DNA of 64,000 bases from contig QPMI01000099.1 of NCBI GenBank assembly GCA_004431415.1, positions 124,001-188,000 on the forward strand. Reading direction: 5' to 3'. Below the pieces are notes generated by a model. That model was given only the letters and a program-made list of their open reading frames with translations, had not been told where the DNA came from and made no database searches. The stretch comes from Cyanophora paradoxa. Its lineage: Eukaryota; Glaucocystophyceae; Cyanophorales; Cyanophoraceae. The position numbers were made by a program, and so were the translations under genes. Below, in pieces: positions 53,531 to 64,000 of the stretch (position 1 is the first letter of the stretch; the number at the start of each line of letters is the position of its first letter).

Positions 53531-54412
53531 TCAGCTTTGGGGCGACTCGATCTCGAATGTGTGGCGTCGCGCGGCCGCACCGGAGAGTTTTCTATCGGGT
53601 TCAATCGACCTGAGGAATTCTGAACGTGAACTGACTGTAGGGCCGTCAGCTTCGCACTTGAACGCATGCGCATGCGCTCTGCGAGAAAATTTCAAGATTT
53701 GCGTGTGCGCACCGATTGCAAGGCCTTCACTGCAGTCTCGAATGTCTGAGACCGAGCTCGGGCTGTTGCTTGCGAGGAGCCTCGGGCTTCGCATGCCTTG
53801 GCGAGACTGCGGTCTGGATCCTGAGCTGCCCAACAACAACGCGCCGCCGCGGTTCGTTGGAAACCCATGATCAGCTACGAAGTCTCCTTCGTCGTCAGAT
53901 TCGAATTCGCCATCGATTTCAGCCGCCGGCGACATAAATTCGCAGACGGATAGGCAGCGACAGGCCGATCGCGATCGCGAGCGGCAAGCGGCTGCAGCTG
54001 GCTCCCTCGGAGGCAAGCCGGTGCTCGTGGCTGATGTCCCGCGGCCGGCGACCGGAGAATTGGAGTCCCGATCCGCCAGGGCGGCCATAAGCCCATGCCG
54101 AAAGCCCGCACCGGAGGGGACTTGATCGGCGTCGTGTGGGCTGCAGCTGGCACTGAAGTCGATGCGCATGCCAGCGGAGCCGCTGCGATGCTCGCAATCG
54201 CGGCCAGCGCTAGCTCTGGTGGCCTCGCAATCGGGCGGCACGAGAACTGCAGTGGCTGCGGCCGCGGCGGCCTCCTGAAGGAATGCGGCAAATTCGCGGT
54301 CAATTGCAACTGCAACTGGTCTCAGATTCTCGATCGGTGCCGGGGAGAGCTCGAGGGGGGCGGCGCGGCCGCCGAGGCCGAGGCGTGTTCTCAAAGGTTG
54401 GGACGAAGCCAT
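53531..54412 (-). CDS. Hypothetical single-exon protein
   Basis: A 293-codon frame opens with MASSQPLRTRL. It is Ala/Ser/Arg-rich, with an acidic patch (DGEFESDDEGDF) near residue 165 and a Ser-rich stretch (LLASNSPSSVSDIRD). No domain, membrane segment or signal peptide is evident. The DNA here is moderately GC-rich, so an open frame of this size is not decisive. I do not recognise a family. A competing plus-strand frame at 53388-53870 overlaps it. Confidence 0.3.
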   Translation of the reverse strand: MASSQPLRTRLGLGGRAAPLELSPAPIENLRPVAVAIDREFAAFLQEAAAAAATAVLVPPDCEATRASAGRDCEHRSGSAGMRIDFSASCSPHDADQVPSGAGFRHGLMAALADRDSNSPVAGRGTSATSTGLPPREPAAAACRSRSRSACRCLSVCEFMSPAAEIDGEFESDDEGDFVADHGFPTNRGGALLLGSSGSRPQSRQGMRSPRLLASNSPSSVSDIRDCSEGLAIGAHTQILKFSRRAHAHAFKCEADGPTVSSRSEFLRSIEPDRKLSGAAARRHTFEIESPQS

Positions 54413-56037
54413 TTATGTGTGTATATATATCATATGATACATCCGAAGCGCCGACAGACTTCGATAAAGCAGGCAGCCAGCAGCCTGCAGCTGGCAGCAG
54501 TATCCGCTGGGCCGGGCTGGGCCGCTGGGGTCTTCGATCGCAAGCCTTGAAGCCAAGTTGAAGGCCAACGTTAACGTTACTAAGCTAACCGTTGAACGTA
54601 AAGACGACACGGCGTCGCAAGCCTTGAAGGCCAACGTTAACGCTACTAAGCTAACGTATACGTAAAGACGACACGGCGACCGGGTCGACCCGGGTCGGCC
54701 CGGCGGCCCGGCCCGGTTCACGATCCTACCGGCGGCGGGAGCCTGGGCCCTGGAGGCGACCGTCGGACGGCCCGACGGGAGGCGTCGGGACTCCGGGACT
54801 CGGCCCACTCGGGAGTCGGGACTGGGGAGCTAGCGCTCGCGTCCGCCGGCCCGGCGCCGGGCCGACTGTCCGACGGTCCGAGGGTCGGACGGTCGTCTCG
54901 CGAGTCGCGACTCGCGAGTCGGGAGTCGCGAGTCGCGACTCTGACTCTACTGTACTATAACTGTAGAACTAGTTAATTTAGTACAGATACTACAGGAAAA
55001 TAATTAGTACTTCGCCAAAAATGCCACTTTAGCAGCTGGTAAAACTTTAGTAGGTCAGTCTTGACTCTTGAGTGTTGACTCTTGACAGGGCCTTTGTATG
55101 GGGGAGACGGGCCGGGACTACCCCTACAAATTCTCGGCTTTAGCAGGCGGGAAATATTTAGTAGATCGCCCAAAAACGTTTAGTACTATAGATATTCAGC
55201 CCACTAAATATTCAAAAAATGATTTCCGGGATCCAGCTCTCCACGTGCACTGAGTCTCCAGTAGTCTCTGTGACTCTCTGAGTCGCGATCGCGAGCCTCG
55301 GAGTCGCGATCGCAAGCTTAAGCTTGATCATGAAGCATGATCATTGATCAGTCACATGACTCACTGTCACTCACATCATCAGTGATCACTGATCATGATC
55401 TGGAAACAAACTTGAAAAAACAATCGCGAGGCCCCAAGGGGGCTTGAACTTCGGAAGGGGCGCGCTGGCGTGCTACTAGTACCCGGTACCGTACCAGAAC
55501 CGTTGAACTTCGGAGCTTGAATCGGAAGACGGTCGGCGATTCGACGGCGAACAGTCCCGCGAACTTCCGAAGTTCGCCGGCCGGCGCGCGCGCGCGCCGG
55601 CGCCGAGTCGGATGATTCGGATCAAACTTCGAATTCGGAACGGCTTGCAGGGTAGTAGACTACTAGTAGTCTGAGGGTACTAGTAGCTGAAGATTCATGA
55701 TTGCTGGGAAATTTCATCAAGCGTTTTTTTGGGCCACTCAAGGCCGGGTGGCCCGGGCCCCGGGGCCGGCCCCGCCGGCGCCGGCTCGGGGCGGGCCTTG
55801 ACTCCGGCCCTTGACTCGGGCCTTGAGTCGGGGCCCGGGGGGCCCTCGCGATCGGCTCGGGGCCTTAAGCTTCAAGTTTAAGGCTTCAAGCCTTCAACTA
55901 GGTAGGCAGCTGACAAGGCTTGACTCCCGGCGGGAGGGGGCCGCCCGCGGCCGGCCCGCCCGGGACTCCGGGACTCGGGCCAGTCTCGGGGCCGCGGCGC
56001 CGGCCGGCCCCGGGAAGTCATGCTACATAGTAGATTA
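54413..56037. other. Palindrome-dense intergenic region with local duplication
   Basis: The unit CAAGCCTTGAAG...GTAAAGACGACACGGCG occurs at 54541-54614 and 54618-54679. A cluster of inverted CGCGAGTCGCGACTCG words lies at about 54896-54945. The stretch near 55320-55400 is rich in TGATCA and GATCATGATC palindromes. GTAGAACTAGTTAATTTAGTAC near 54963 resembles GTAGAACAAGTTAATTTAGTAC near 40565. No gene is supported. Confidence 0.55.
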
Positions 56038-57836
56038 ACCCATGTTCCCCTTGGAAGAAAATTCCGTTTAGTATACGTACTACGGCAGACTCAAACTGCC
56101 AGCATTGAGAGCGGTGCGAACAGTCAAAGTCACTGACTGGACTGTGCTCCATGGGTGGTCCAGCCTGGGCTGCCAACAGTCGTGCCAGCATGTTTGGTAA
56201 GTGGGGAACTTGTGAATCGCAGGCCAGTGGTTGAGTTGTCGCTCTCATTGGTATACTCAATTCGATATGCACTTGAAGGCTGCCAGTGCTGCCTTGACTC
56301 ACTGTGGTCACTGAGACAGGCTCCACATGAGAAGGAAAAGTCACTGAGTGATGTATGACTCTGTGACTTCTTAAAAAAAGTAGCGGCAGCCGCTGCCCTT
56401 GCCAGTGAGCTTGGAAGTATGAAGTGGGAAGATCTGCCACAGAGTGGAGTTTTGTGGCTGAAATTGGGTATCCGGCAGTTCTGTCAATGGAAAGTCCCTT
56501 TTTTTCCTTTTTTCTTCCTGAAGTGCTGTGGTGCACTTGATTGCTCAGTGCCGATTCAGAACCGGTTCGATTCTTGGCAAACAATAAATAATACATTAAA
56601 CATCTTGGCATGTACAACAAAAAGAAAAGCATATGTTCCACAATGTACAAACAACAAAACAAGACAAAAAACAAAAAAACACAACACTAACACAACGTTC
56701 ACACATTCACAACAAACAAAACAGAAACTTGCCAAATTGAAATTGAAGAGATTGTACTTGCATTGTTTGTTTAACATCTAGATCAGTACTAGTGGCATCT
56801 AGATCTTTACATTGATCATGATGCATGCATTATTCATCATGGCATCATTGCATGCATAAAATATTGTTGCGTGTTACATGCATGAAATGAAATGATCAAT
56901 GATTGACTTGTTCATGATCAATTCTTCTACAACCTTGCCAGGTTGTTTTTGCCAAGTTGTCAATTGAAGTGTTCAATTCTTAAGCTTCTTGCAATTGTTC
57001 ATGATCAGTGCCGCAATGTGTTGCCAGGCTAGATAGCTGGCAAGGTGGTGTATTGGGGGTACAGGCAGACTGAGGTACAGGGGTACAAAGCTACAGGGAC
57101 TTCGACAGTATATCACTGCTGCAATACATGTTAACGTTCAAGCTTCTTGCCCACTTTCCTGCTAAGGATTGCCCTTGCTTTGCCAGCCATGGCCAGTATT
57201 TAACACCAAAACTCGATGTTCGATGACAGATCTAGAACATAAATGATCAAAACTTTGAAATACGTATACATTGCATGTGCTTCTTTTGTATTGTTTTGTG
57301 ATCACTTCATTGTTTCTGGATCTGTTCTGAAATGCTCTCTTCTTCAGTGCTTCAGCTTCATTTTCGTTCTTTGTAATACGATTGATCATGAACCACAAGA
57401 GATTCATGTGTGCAATTTCAAACTTCTTGCAATTGTTCAGTGCTTTAGCTCTTCTTCTCATCTTCCTGGCTAAAGCTATAGCTATAGCTAAGAATATCAA
57501 ATCGCCCTTTAATTTCTTTGCCAGCCAAGAATTAAACACCAATTGCAAAGCACTGTGTTTCATGACAAACCATAAATGATGAAGCCTCGCTTTGGACTAC
57601 ATTGCATCTCGTGCATTGTTTCCAGATTACATGATCAGTGTTTAATTTCTACATCTTCCATGCACTCACATCTGTGTTCTTTATGTTCAGTGCTTCAGCT
57701 TCTTCTGTTCTGTCTTTACAACTTTAGTACTTCATTCTCATTCTTTGTTCAATTAATAAGTAGTAGTAGTAGAAGTAGTACGTAGAAGAAGAAGAATAGA
57801 CCACAAGAAATCAAAGACTCCTAAATAACACTGGGG
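56038..57836. other. AT-rich island with diverged tandem duplication of about 333 bp
   Basis: Base composition falls well below that of the flanking DNA. From about 57160 to 57800 two diverged copies follow each other: TTTGCCAGCCA, TTAACACCAA, ATAAATGAT, TACATTGCAT and TCAGTGCTTCAGCTTC each recur 331-342 bp (or slightly more) apart. Open frames (for example 56018-56674 minus) have no recognised domain. It may be an old insertion; no terminal repeats are seen. Confidence 0.5.
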
Positions 57837-58506
57837 GGTGCGGGGGGCGGAGCCCCCTGCTTGTGATCAAGGGCCTCAACTGGCCCTCAAGCCTCAAGGC
57901 CCGGCGGCCCTCACTGAGTCAAGCTGGGGCCGCAAGTTTGGCCCCGCGGGCCCGCCCCACCCCCTCCCCTTCCCCCCCCCCCCCCCCCCCCCTCCCCCGC
58001 CTCGGGCTCCGGCGCCGGCCGGGCCGCAGGCCCGCAGCCGGCCGCCCCCGGGACGGCCGAGCTCGAGCCCGGCGCCGGCGCCGCCGCGCGGCCCGCGACT
58101 CTGCGAGGCTGCGAGGCGCCGCGCGGGCGGCCGCGGGCCGGGGCAGGCCTAGCTAGGCCTCGATCAGGTGTTACGGCAGGGTGATTCCTAGCCAAATCCG
58201 GCGCCGAGCTACTCTGAGACGTTCCGGCTACGTGACACAGGATGGAGTCCAAGGGCCCCCGGACCCCAGGCCCCCCAGCTGCAGGTGCTAGGAAGGAAGC
58301 CTAGGACCCATGGACAGCGGGTCGCGGCGCCCCCCTCCGGGCCGCGCGCGGGGGCCGTGCCGGCTTCTCCAATCTGCCGCGCTGTCGACGTCCAGCTGCA
58401 GAGGCGCCGCGGCACACCTTAGCTCATAGAGGAGTACGCAGACCGTCCACCCAAGTGCCGTGATCGCTGTATATATCTATCTCAGAGTCTACTATAGCTA
58501 GGCCAT
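57837..58506. other. GC-rich intergenic segment
   Basis: This short stretch includes a poly(C) tract near 57970-57990. It lies between the AT-rich island and the 3' end of the next minus-strand gene. I see no gene in it. Confidence 0.4.
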
Positions 58507-60896
58507 CTACAGCGACACGGGCCCCCGCCCCTTCATCCGCCCCGCCTCTAAGTTCGCCATCGCCAGCGCCTTCCGCTTCATCGCGTCGACAACCTCCGCG
58601 TCCAGCTGCTCCTGAGGGGCGGAAAGGGCGGGGCGGGGGGGGGTACAGAGGGTCAGGCAGGGGGTACGGATGGACGGGTGGGGTACAGGTGGCGGGGGTT
58701 TCGGGGTACCGGGATCCGATCGTAGACGGCCAGAATGCGCTCCGGGTCCCCGTGCATGATCTGAAAGGGGGGGGGTAGCGGATATTAGCGGGGGAGGGGG
58801 GGAGGCGGTGGGGGTGCGGGATCCGGCAAGGGGGTACACCTCTCGCGCGAGCTCCTGGATGAGCTTGTCCTGGTCAAAGGCCTTCAGCAGCCGCTTCTGC
58901 TCGTCCCTGCGAACGAAGAGACGCTCGCGGCCGATGCGAACGGAGGGGGGGGAAGGGAGCGGGGGGTACGCACATGTGCGCCTTTTGCTTCTCCAAAGCC
59001 ACTGCGTTCGCAGTGCGGTCGTCCGCCGCCTCTTTCCGCGCACGAAGCGCCGCCTGCGCCGAAAGTTGGCGGGACGGAGCAGCGGAAAGGGGGAGGGAGG
59101 GGGAAGGGGCCTGCCTGACTGAGGGCGGGGCCGGCGGGGCCGGCGGCGGGGCCGCCGCGGGGCGAGGCGCTCCCTTCGACGGATCGCCGGCGGGGCTTTG
59201 CTGCGGGTCCAGACGATACAGAGCGCCGCCGCTGCGCCGAAAGCTGATGAGGGGGTGCGCGTGTGGGGGAGCTGGGTGCGGGGCGCACCGGGGGCGCGGG
59301 CCGGACGGCGGAGGCGGGGGGTAGGCCGTCCTCGCCGGGTTGCATCGCATTCGGATTCGAGTCCACTGTACCCATCTAAAGGCGGCTTGCGATCGGGGAA
59401 AGGAACGGGGTGGAAAGAGGGGGAGGGGGGGGGGAGGGGGCGGAAAGGGCGGAGGGGAGGGCGCACCGCTTTGGGCACAGGGGGTACGTAGCCGCGGCTC
59501 TTTCGCGCTTTCTCGTACGCCTCTGCGCGGGAGGGTACCTGCGGCGCCGCGGCCGTCGCCTCCGCCTCCCGCCGCGAGCTGGTACCCCCCTCAGATCAAA
59601 AATAGATACTCGGCGGAGGGGGGGTACGCGCCTGGTCAGGTTCTGGTTTTGTTTTTCTTCTATGGGCTGCCCCGGCGGCCTCCTGAGGACGACGCGGGGC
59701 GAGACCAGGCCCTCGTTCGTCTGCAGGGGGGCGTCGGGGGGTACAGAGAGGGGGGCCGGGGGGTGGGGTGGGGGGGGGGGTGGGGGTTAGGCGTGCGCGC
59801 ACCCGGACGCCGAGGATCGGGGGCGCGGGGGGGGGCTCCCGCCTCTTGATCAGCTCCGGCTGGCTGTGGGGGGGTACCGGGGCCGGCCTCCGGACTGTGT
59901 TCGCCAGCACTGCGCGACGGCGCGTCGGCTCGTGGCGCGAGACGGGCCGAAGAAGCATCCCTCTAAGAAGAAGCCGCCGCTGCCGTTATCGCCTCTTCTT
60001 CCGTCTAAGATCGCTAAGATACGCACCGGCGGGCCTGACGACGCCGCCCGAGGCCGGGCGCCGCGGGGAGTCGCGAATGCGCTTCCCGTACTCTCGCTCC
60101 AGCGCCAGCGCCTGCGGCGAACCCACGCGTGGTCAAGCAAGGCACGAGTGGCAGGTGCGCGCGCGGCCCGCTCGCTTGCGGCGGCGGAGCGGGGGGCGCG
60201 GGCGGCAAAGGCAGGGCTGGCTGCGTCTCACCTGGCTCGCGGCGTCCATCATAGTGCTGATCGCGCTCGGCAGACGCTGTTCCGCCTCCGGCCTGCTCTT
60301 AGCCATCCACGTGTAGTCCGCCGGCGGCCGCGGCGCGTTCATGCGCTGCGCGGGCGCGGCGCGGTCGGCGGGCGGTGTGCGGTGCAGCGGTGGCGGGGCG
60401 ACGGGGCGCCGCCGCGCGGAACCGCACCTGCAGCGCCTTCAGCTGCTTCTCGTAGAGATCCTTCTCGTATATTTGCGTGTAGGCCATCATCCTCTGTGGG
60501 CGGCGAGTGCAGGTTAGCGACGAGAAGCGGGGACGGGCGCAAGCCGCCCCGCCTGCGGGGCGAAGTCCTCCCATCCCTTAGCTAAGCAAACAAGGCGCTG
60601 CGTCCGCCGGAGACGAGCGCAGGGACTAGCAGCGACGACAGCTGGCGCCTTCGCCTTGAGAGCCGTCGCTGTTGCGCCCCTGACCGCACGCTAACAGCAG
60701 AACTTTCACCGCATGCGCCTTAGACGCTCCGGGCTTCTAGGGAGCAATCCCGGCGAGGCTCGCCGAAACGGCCGCGCGCGAGGCGGGCGGCGCGCCCACG
60801 TCCGCCAGAATCGAAGAGTGTGGCTGCTGGTCGCACCTGCATGTCGGTGAGGCTCATCGCCTCGGGCTGGCCCGGCGCCGGCTTGGGGTCCGCCAT
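58507..60896 (-). CDS. Unrecognised multi-exon coiled-coil-like protein
   Basis: Exons joined by consistent phase and GT-AG borders start at ATG 60896 (60896-60837), then 60493-60428 (YTQIYEKDLYEKQLKALQ), about 60350-60230 (ADYTWMAKSRPEAEQ, STMMDAASQ) and a segment with LEREYGKRIRDSPRRP near 60100. Later pieces read PELIKRREPPPAPP, TNEGLVSPRVVLRRPPG, EAYEKARKSRGY, and SAQAALRARKEAADDRTANA, then KRLLKAFDQDKLIQELARE, IMHGDPERILAVYDRIP and finally 58611-58507 (EQLDAEVVDAMKRKALAM to the TAG). Charged heptad-like stretches suggest alpha-helical coiled coil. I recognise no family. Several introns start GTACCC or GTGCG. Middle exon borders (59.2-59.9 kb) are approximate. Confidence 0.6.
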
Positions 60897-60914
60897 TTTG
60901 CTGTACCGGGTGGT

Positions 60915-60916
<2 letters not shown>

Positions 60917-60948
<32 letters not shown>
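60917..60948. repeat. 32-base poly(G) run upstream of a minus-strand start
   Basis: An uninterrupted run of 32 guanines ends 21 bp upstream (in the sense of the minus-strand gene) of the ATG at 60896. It could form a G-quadruplex; its length may vary between cells or reads. Confidence 0.8.
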
Positions 60949-60949
<1 letters not shown>

Positions 60950-61079
60950 AGAACTCCAGCCAGCGCGCACGTGCACGCGCCGCGTCGCCGCCAGATGAGA
61001 GCGCTATGCGCTAGCCTTCTTGCTCTCTGCGTCTTCTCGATTTCGCAAGTTCAATACAGCCCAGCGCGCTGCTCTCATA

Positions 61080-63960
61080 TCTGCCTGGGGGACCCGGATC
61101 GCGGGCGGCCCGTACTAAGCCAAGCAAGGGGGCTCGGGGGAAGAGGAACGGCCAGCTTCCGAGCGCCGCTCTGGGGGCGGCTGACGGGGCGCGAGGGCGG
61201 CCCGCGGGGCGGCGGCCGCGGGGAGGCGGGGGGGTGGGGGGACGGAGGGGGGCGGGGGCCGCGGGGAGGCGAGCCGATCCGGGGTGGCGAGTCCGGGGGG
61301 GAAGCCCCGCGGGGGAGGAGGGATGGAGCCGAAGGGGGCGAGGCGGGGGGTACGGGCCCCGGCAGGGGAGTACCAGAGGCGGCCGCTCCTTTGGTGCTGC
61401 CGCTCAGCGGCGGCGGAAGCGGAGAGGGCTCGCCCGGCCAGTCGGGTCCATCGCCGCGGGACCCGGGCCTGGACCCAGCCGGTTGCAAGGAGGGCTGGAA
61501 GGGAGGGGGAGGCGAGGATGGGGGGGTGCCGGAGGCGCCCGGCTCGGCGCCGCCGCCGCGGAGCCCCAGGGGAGCTGGCTCCCCCGCTCCCGTCGCCTCC
61601 GCTCCGCTGGCGCTGGAGGCGCTGGTGGCGGCGCCGGCGGCGCGCTCGGGCCCGGGCCCCGGATCGCCGGGCGGGCTCCGCGCCCCGCGCTTCCTCCGGT
61701 GGGGAGGGGCGGGGAAGGCGGGGGCGGCCCGCCCGCCTCGCCGCCGCCCCCGCCGCCCCGCCTGCGCGGGACGGGGGCGCCTCCGCCCCCGCCCCGCCCC
61801 CGCCTCCGCCCCGCCCCCGTCGCGCCTGCCGGCCCGGAACTCCACCCTTCACCGCCGCCGCCGCTGCTGCTGCTCGGGCGGTGCTCGGACCCGAGGCCGC
61901 CGGGGGGGTGCGGGGGAAGCGCAGCGGCGCCGCCGCGCCCTCCGATCTCGGGACTGCCGGCCGACTCCGCTCGCTCCGCTCGATCCCCGCTCCCGCCCCC
62001 GCCGGGCCCGACCCCGCCGTCCGACGGCTCGTGTGATGCGCCCGAGCCTCGGCTCGACGCCGAGCCGCGGCCGAGCCGACCTCCGAGCCCGAGCTCGGGT
62101 CCGCCGCCGCGCTCGGGCCTGCCGCCCGACTCGCCTCGGCCGCCGCCGCCGCCGCCCCCGTCTTCGACGCCGCCCTCCTCTGCCTCGTTCGCGCTCCCGC
62201 GGCCGCCGCCGCCGCCGCTTGAGGCGCCCCCGGCCGTCGGCCCGGCCTCGAGCCGGGGCCCGAGCCGCCGCGGCTCGAAGCCGAGCCGGCGCCGCGGCTC
62301 GCGGCTCGGACCGGCTGCCCCTGCTCCTCCCCCACCTCTTCCTCCCCCTGGGGGCGCGGCAGCGGACCGCCCCGCCACGTCGCACGGACCTCGTCCCCCG
62401 ATCCGCGCCCGCCCCGGGGCCGCAGCGCCCGCGGCGGCCGCCTATTCTCCCGCGGCGTCGGCTGGTAGTGCGCCTGGGTATAGAAAAGGCTCAGGAAAGG
62501 AATGAGTTGGTAGGAATGGGTACAGCCGCGCTTCGTCGGAGGGGTACGCGCCTGGGAGAGGGTCGCGTCGTCGACGGGACGGCTGCTAGAGTGGAGAGCC
62601 GGTTCGAATGCGGCCCCCGATTCCAGAGCCTGCGGGGGTAGCGTGAGCGGAGAAGCGGAAGGGGGCTACGGAAAACTCGCCTCGCGCGAGTCCTCGGGGA
62701 TCTGCGGGGCCCAGAGGGGGGACGGCCAGTCCCCGCCCAGACCGCCCAGGGAAGAAGCGCGCCGGCGGGGCGACGAGGAGTACTGGGACGAGGAGGCCGC
62801 CAGGGAAGAGACGGAGGGGATCCGAAGGGCGGGGGGTACCCGGCGGCCGCGGCCGGCTGCGGCGTTCGCGGCGCCCCAGCGGGGCCGGCCGCGGGGCGGG
62901 GGTACGGGGGCGCGTCCGTTCGGGGCACGGGTAGAGGAAATGAAGGGCGCAAAGGGGTCCGCCGAGGCGGCCGGAGGGAAGGCGGCAGCTCGGTCCGGGC
63001 GGGGCGCGTCCCGCACGGGAGGTCCGAGGCCCGGGGGCGGCCTGAGGCGCGGGGGGGAGGCGGCGGCGGTGCCGGTACCCCCCGCGTCATCCTCAGAGAG
63101 ATCGCCGTCGCTCAGCTCGGAGGGGAACACTTTGCGGAGGGGTACAGGAGCGGGCGGGGGGCGGAGGCGGGGGGGGCCGCGGTCGGAGAGGGGGGCGCGG
63201 GAAGCGGGGGGTCCCCGCGGCCGGCCGCGAGGGGGGCGGAAGCCGGGGACGGATTCCGAGAGCTTTTGGGGGGGTACGGCTTGCCGCTGGGCGGCGGGAG
63301 GTGGGGAAGAGGGCTCCTCGCCCCTCCGGGCGGGCTTCTTCTTGGCCTGTGGCTTGCTCTGCGAGAAATCTTAGAGCCGAGGGGCTACGCGTTTCGCAAA
63401 TGCGGGGAGGGGGTACCGGCTTCTCCCACCAGGCCGGGGGCCCGTCGGGATCCGCGGCCGCCAGGGGCTCATCCTCCTGCGCCGAGAACATCAGAAAGAT
63501 AGGAGAAGAAAGGGCCTGGCGGGATTCGAACCGGATCTTCGCGCAGGAGCCCGGCGATGGCCGCGCGGCACGCGTCCAGCACCTGTACCCCGGCTGAGCC
63601 GCGTCCGGCGCTCGGGGGGTTGCGCAAACCTCGAAGGGATCGTCTCCGGCCTTGGGCCGGGGCCAAAAAGGGATGCGCCCGCGGGCGCCGCCCTTGGGGC
63701 CCCCCTCGGGGCCGACGGCGGCGCCGGGCTCGGGCGCGGGGGGCAGGGGCGGCGTGGGCGGGGCGCCCGGCACGTCGGGGATGGGCCCGCGGCCGGCCCG
63801 AGCCGCAGCGACGATGCCGTCCACAAACCTGCGGGCCGCCCCGTCAGCCGGGGGGCCGGCGGGTTGCCGGACTCTCCAGCGGACCTCTGAAGGTTGTCCA
63901 CGTCGGCCTGCGTCGCCTTGGCGCCCGCTGCGCCCCGGGGCAAAGTGAGACAGCGGCCGG
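61080..63960 (-). CDS. Unrecognised Pro/Gly/Ser-rich multi-exon protein, partial at the window edge
   Basis: A chain of minus-strand exons can be read from the right edge: ATQADVDNLQR (about 63915), FVDGIVAAARAGRGP (about 63825), PRPKAGDDPFE, then VLDACRAAIAGLLREDP (about 63580-63530), EDEPLAAADPDGPPAWWEKP, SKPQAKKKPARRGEE, a long Pro/Arg-rich part ending FPSELSDGDLSEDDAG (about 63095), ALESGAAFEPALHSSSRPVDD (about 62635-62555) and AHYQPTPRENRRPPRALRP (about 62480). Downstream to 61080 the sequence is extremely GC-rich and open in several frames, so the C-terminus cannot be set. The start may lie beyond the window. Basic and acidic low-complexity segments suggest a nuclear protein, which is inference only. 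Confidence 0.45.
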
Positions 63961-64000
63961 CCGAGCCCGCCCCGCCGCTTCGAGCGGACCGAGGTCGCCG

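Noticed and set aside
61115-62641. Very long open frames on both strands (up to 556 codons)
   Set aside because: The DNA is extremely GC-rich and open in most frames. The peptides are low-complexity Gly/Pro/Arg/Ala, so frame length is not evidence of coding; only the minus-strand exon chain to the right was used.

Overview
The window is nuclear DNA from a eukaryote, most likely a GC-rich unicellular alga or other protist. It carries intron-rich genes, spliceosomal introns, a non-LTR retrotransposon, an integrated Polinton-like element and a large satellite array. Taxonomy below that level cannot be fixed from the sequence alone.

Layout. (1) Positions 1-25888, with a short tail at 37115-37222 and a fragment at about 38655-39004, are a complex satellite. 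Its monomers are about 134-155 bp (mean near 144), grouped mostly as trimers of about 432 bp. Around 18.4-25.0 kb there are two 3,333-bp higher-order blocks. Three mobile elements sit inside this array. The first is an 8.45-kb APE-type LINE (1457-9909) with a 17-bp target-site duplication and a decayed ORF2 (endonuclease, reverse transcriptase, RNase H). The second is a 1.69-kb insertion of unknown class (12487-14175) with an internal 141-bp direct repeat. The third is an 11.2-kb Polinton-like element (25889-37114) with about 260-bp terminal inverted repeats and a 6-7 bp target duplication. (2) The Polinton-like element encodes a protein-primed DNA polymerase B, an RVE integrase, a packaging ATPase, a probable major capsid protein, a probable minor capsid (penton) protein and several orphans. 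The polymerase and penton genes each carry one reading-frame break. (3) 37.2-43.0 kb is non-coding DNA unusually dense in short palindromes, tandem duplications and hairpin modules, including a 255-bp foldback structure. (4) 43.0-51.8 kb holds two divergent host genes: PCF11 (mRNA 3'-end processing, minus strand) and a cytochrome P450 (plus strand). Only 57 bp separate their start codons. (5) 51.8-58.5 kb is mostly intergenic and includes an AT-rich island. (6) 58.5-64 kb has two further intron-rich minus-strand genes that I do not recognise.

How it fits together. The satellite seems to tolerate insertions and has trapped three unrelated elements. The Polinton-like element has the replication, integration and virion-morphogenesis set expected of an endogenous virus, but its breaks suggest this copy is not fully functional. 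The PCF11 exons I traced keep consistent phase with no frameshift, so the breaks in the mobile elements look like real decay and not general sequencing error. Many host introns begin GTACCC or GTGCG instead of GTRAGT. The last introns of the P450 contain decayed copies of their own splice-junction regions.
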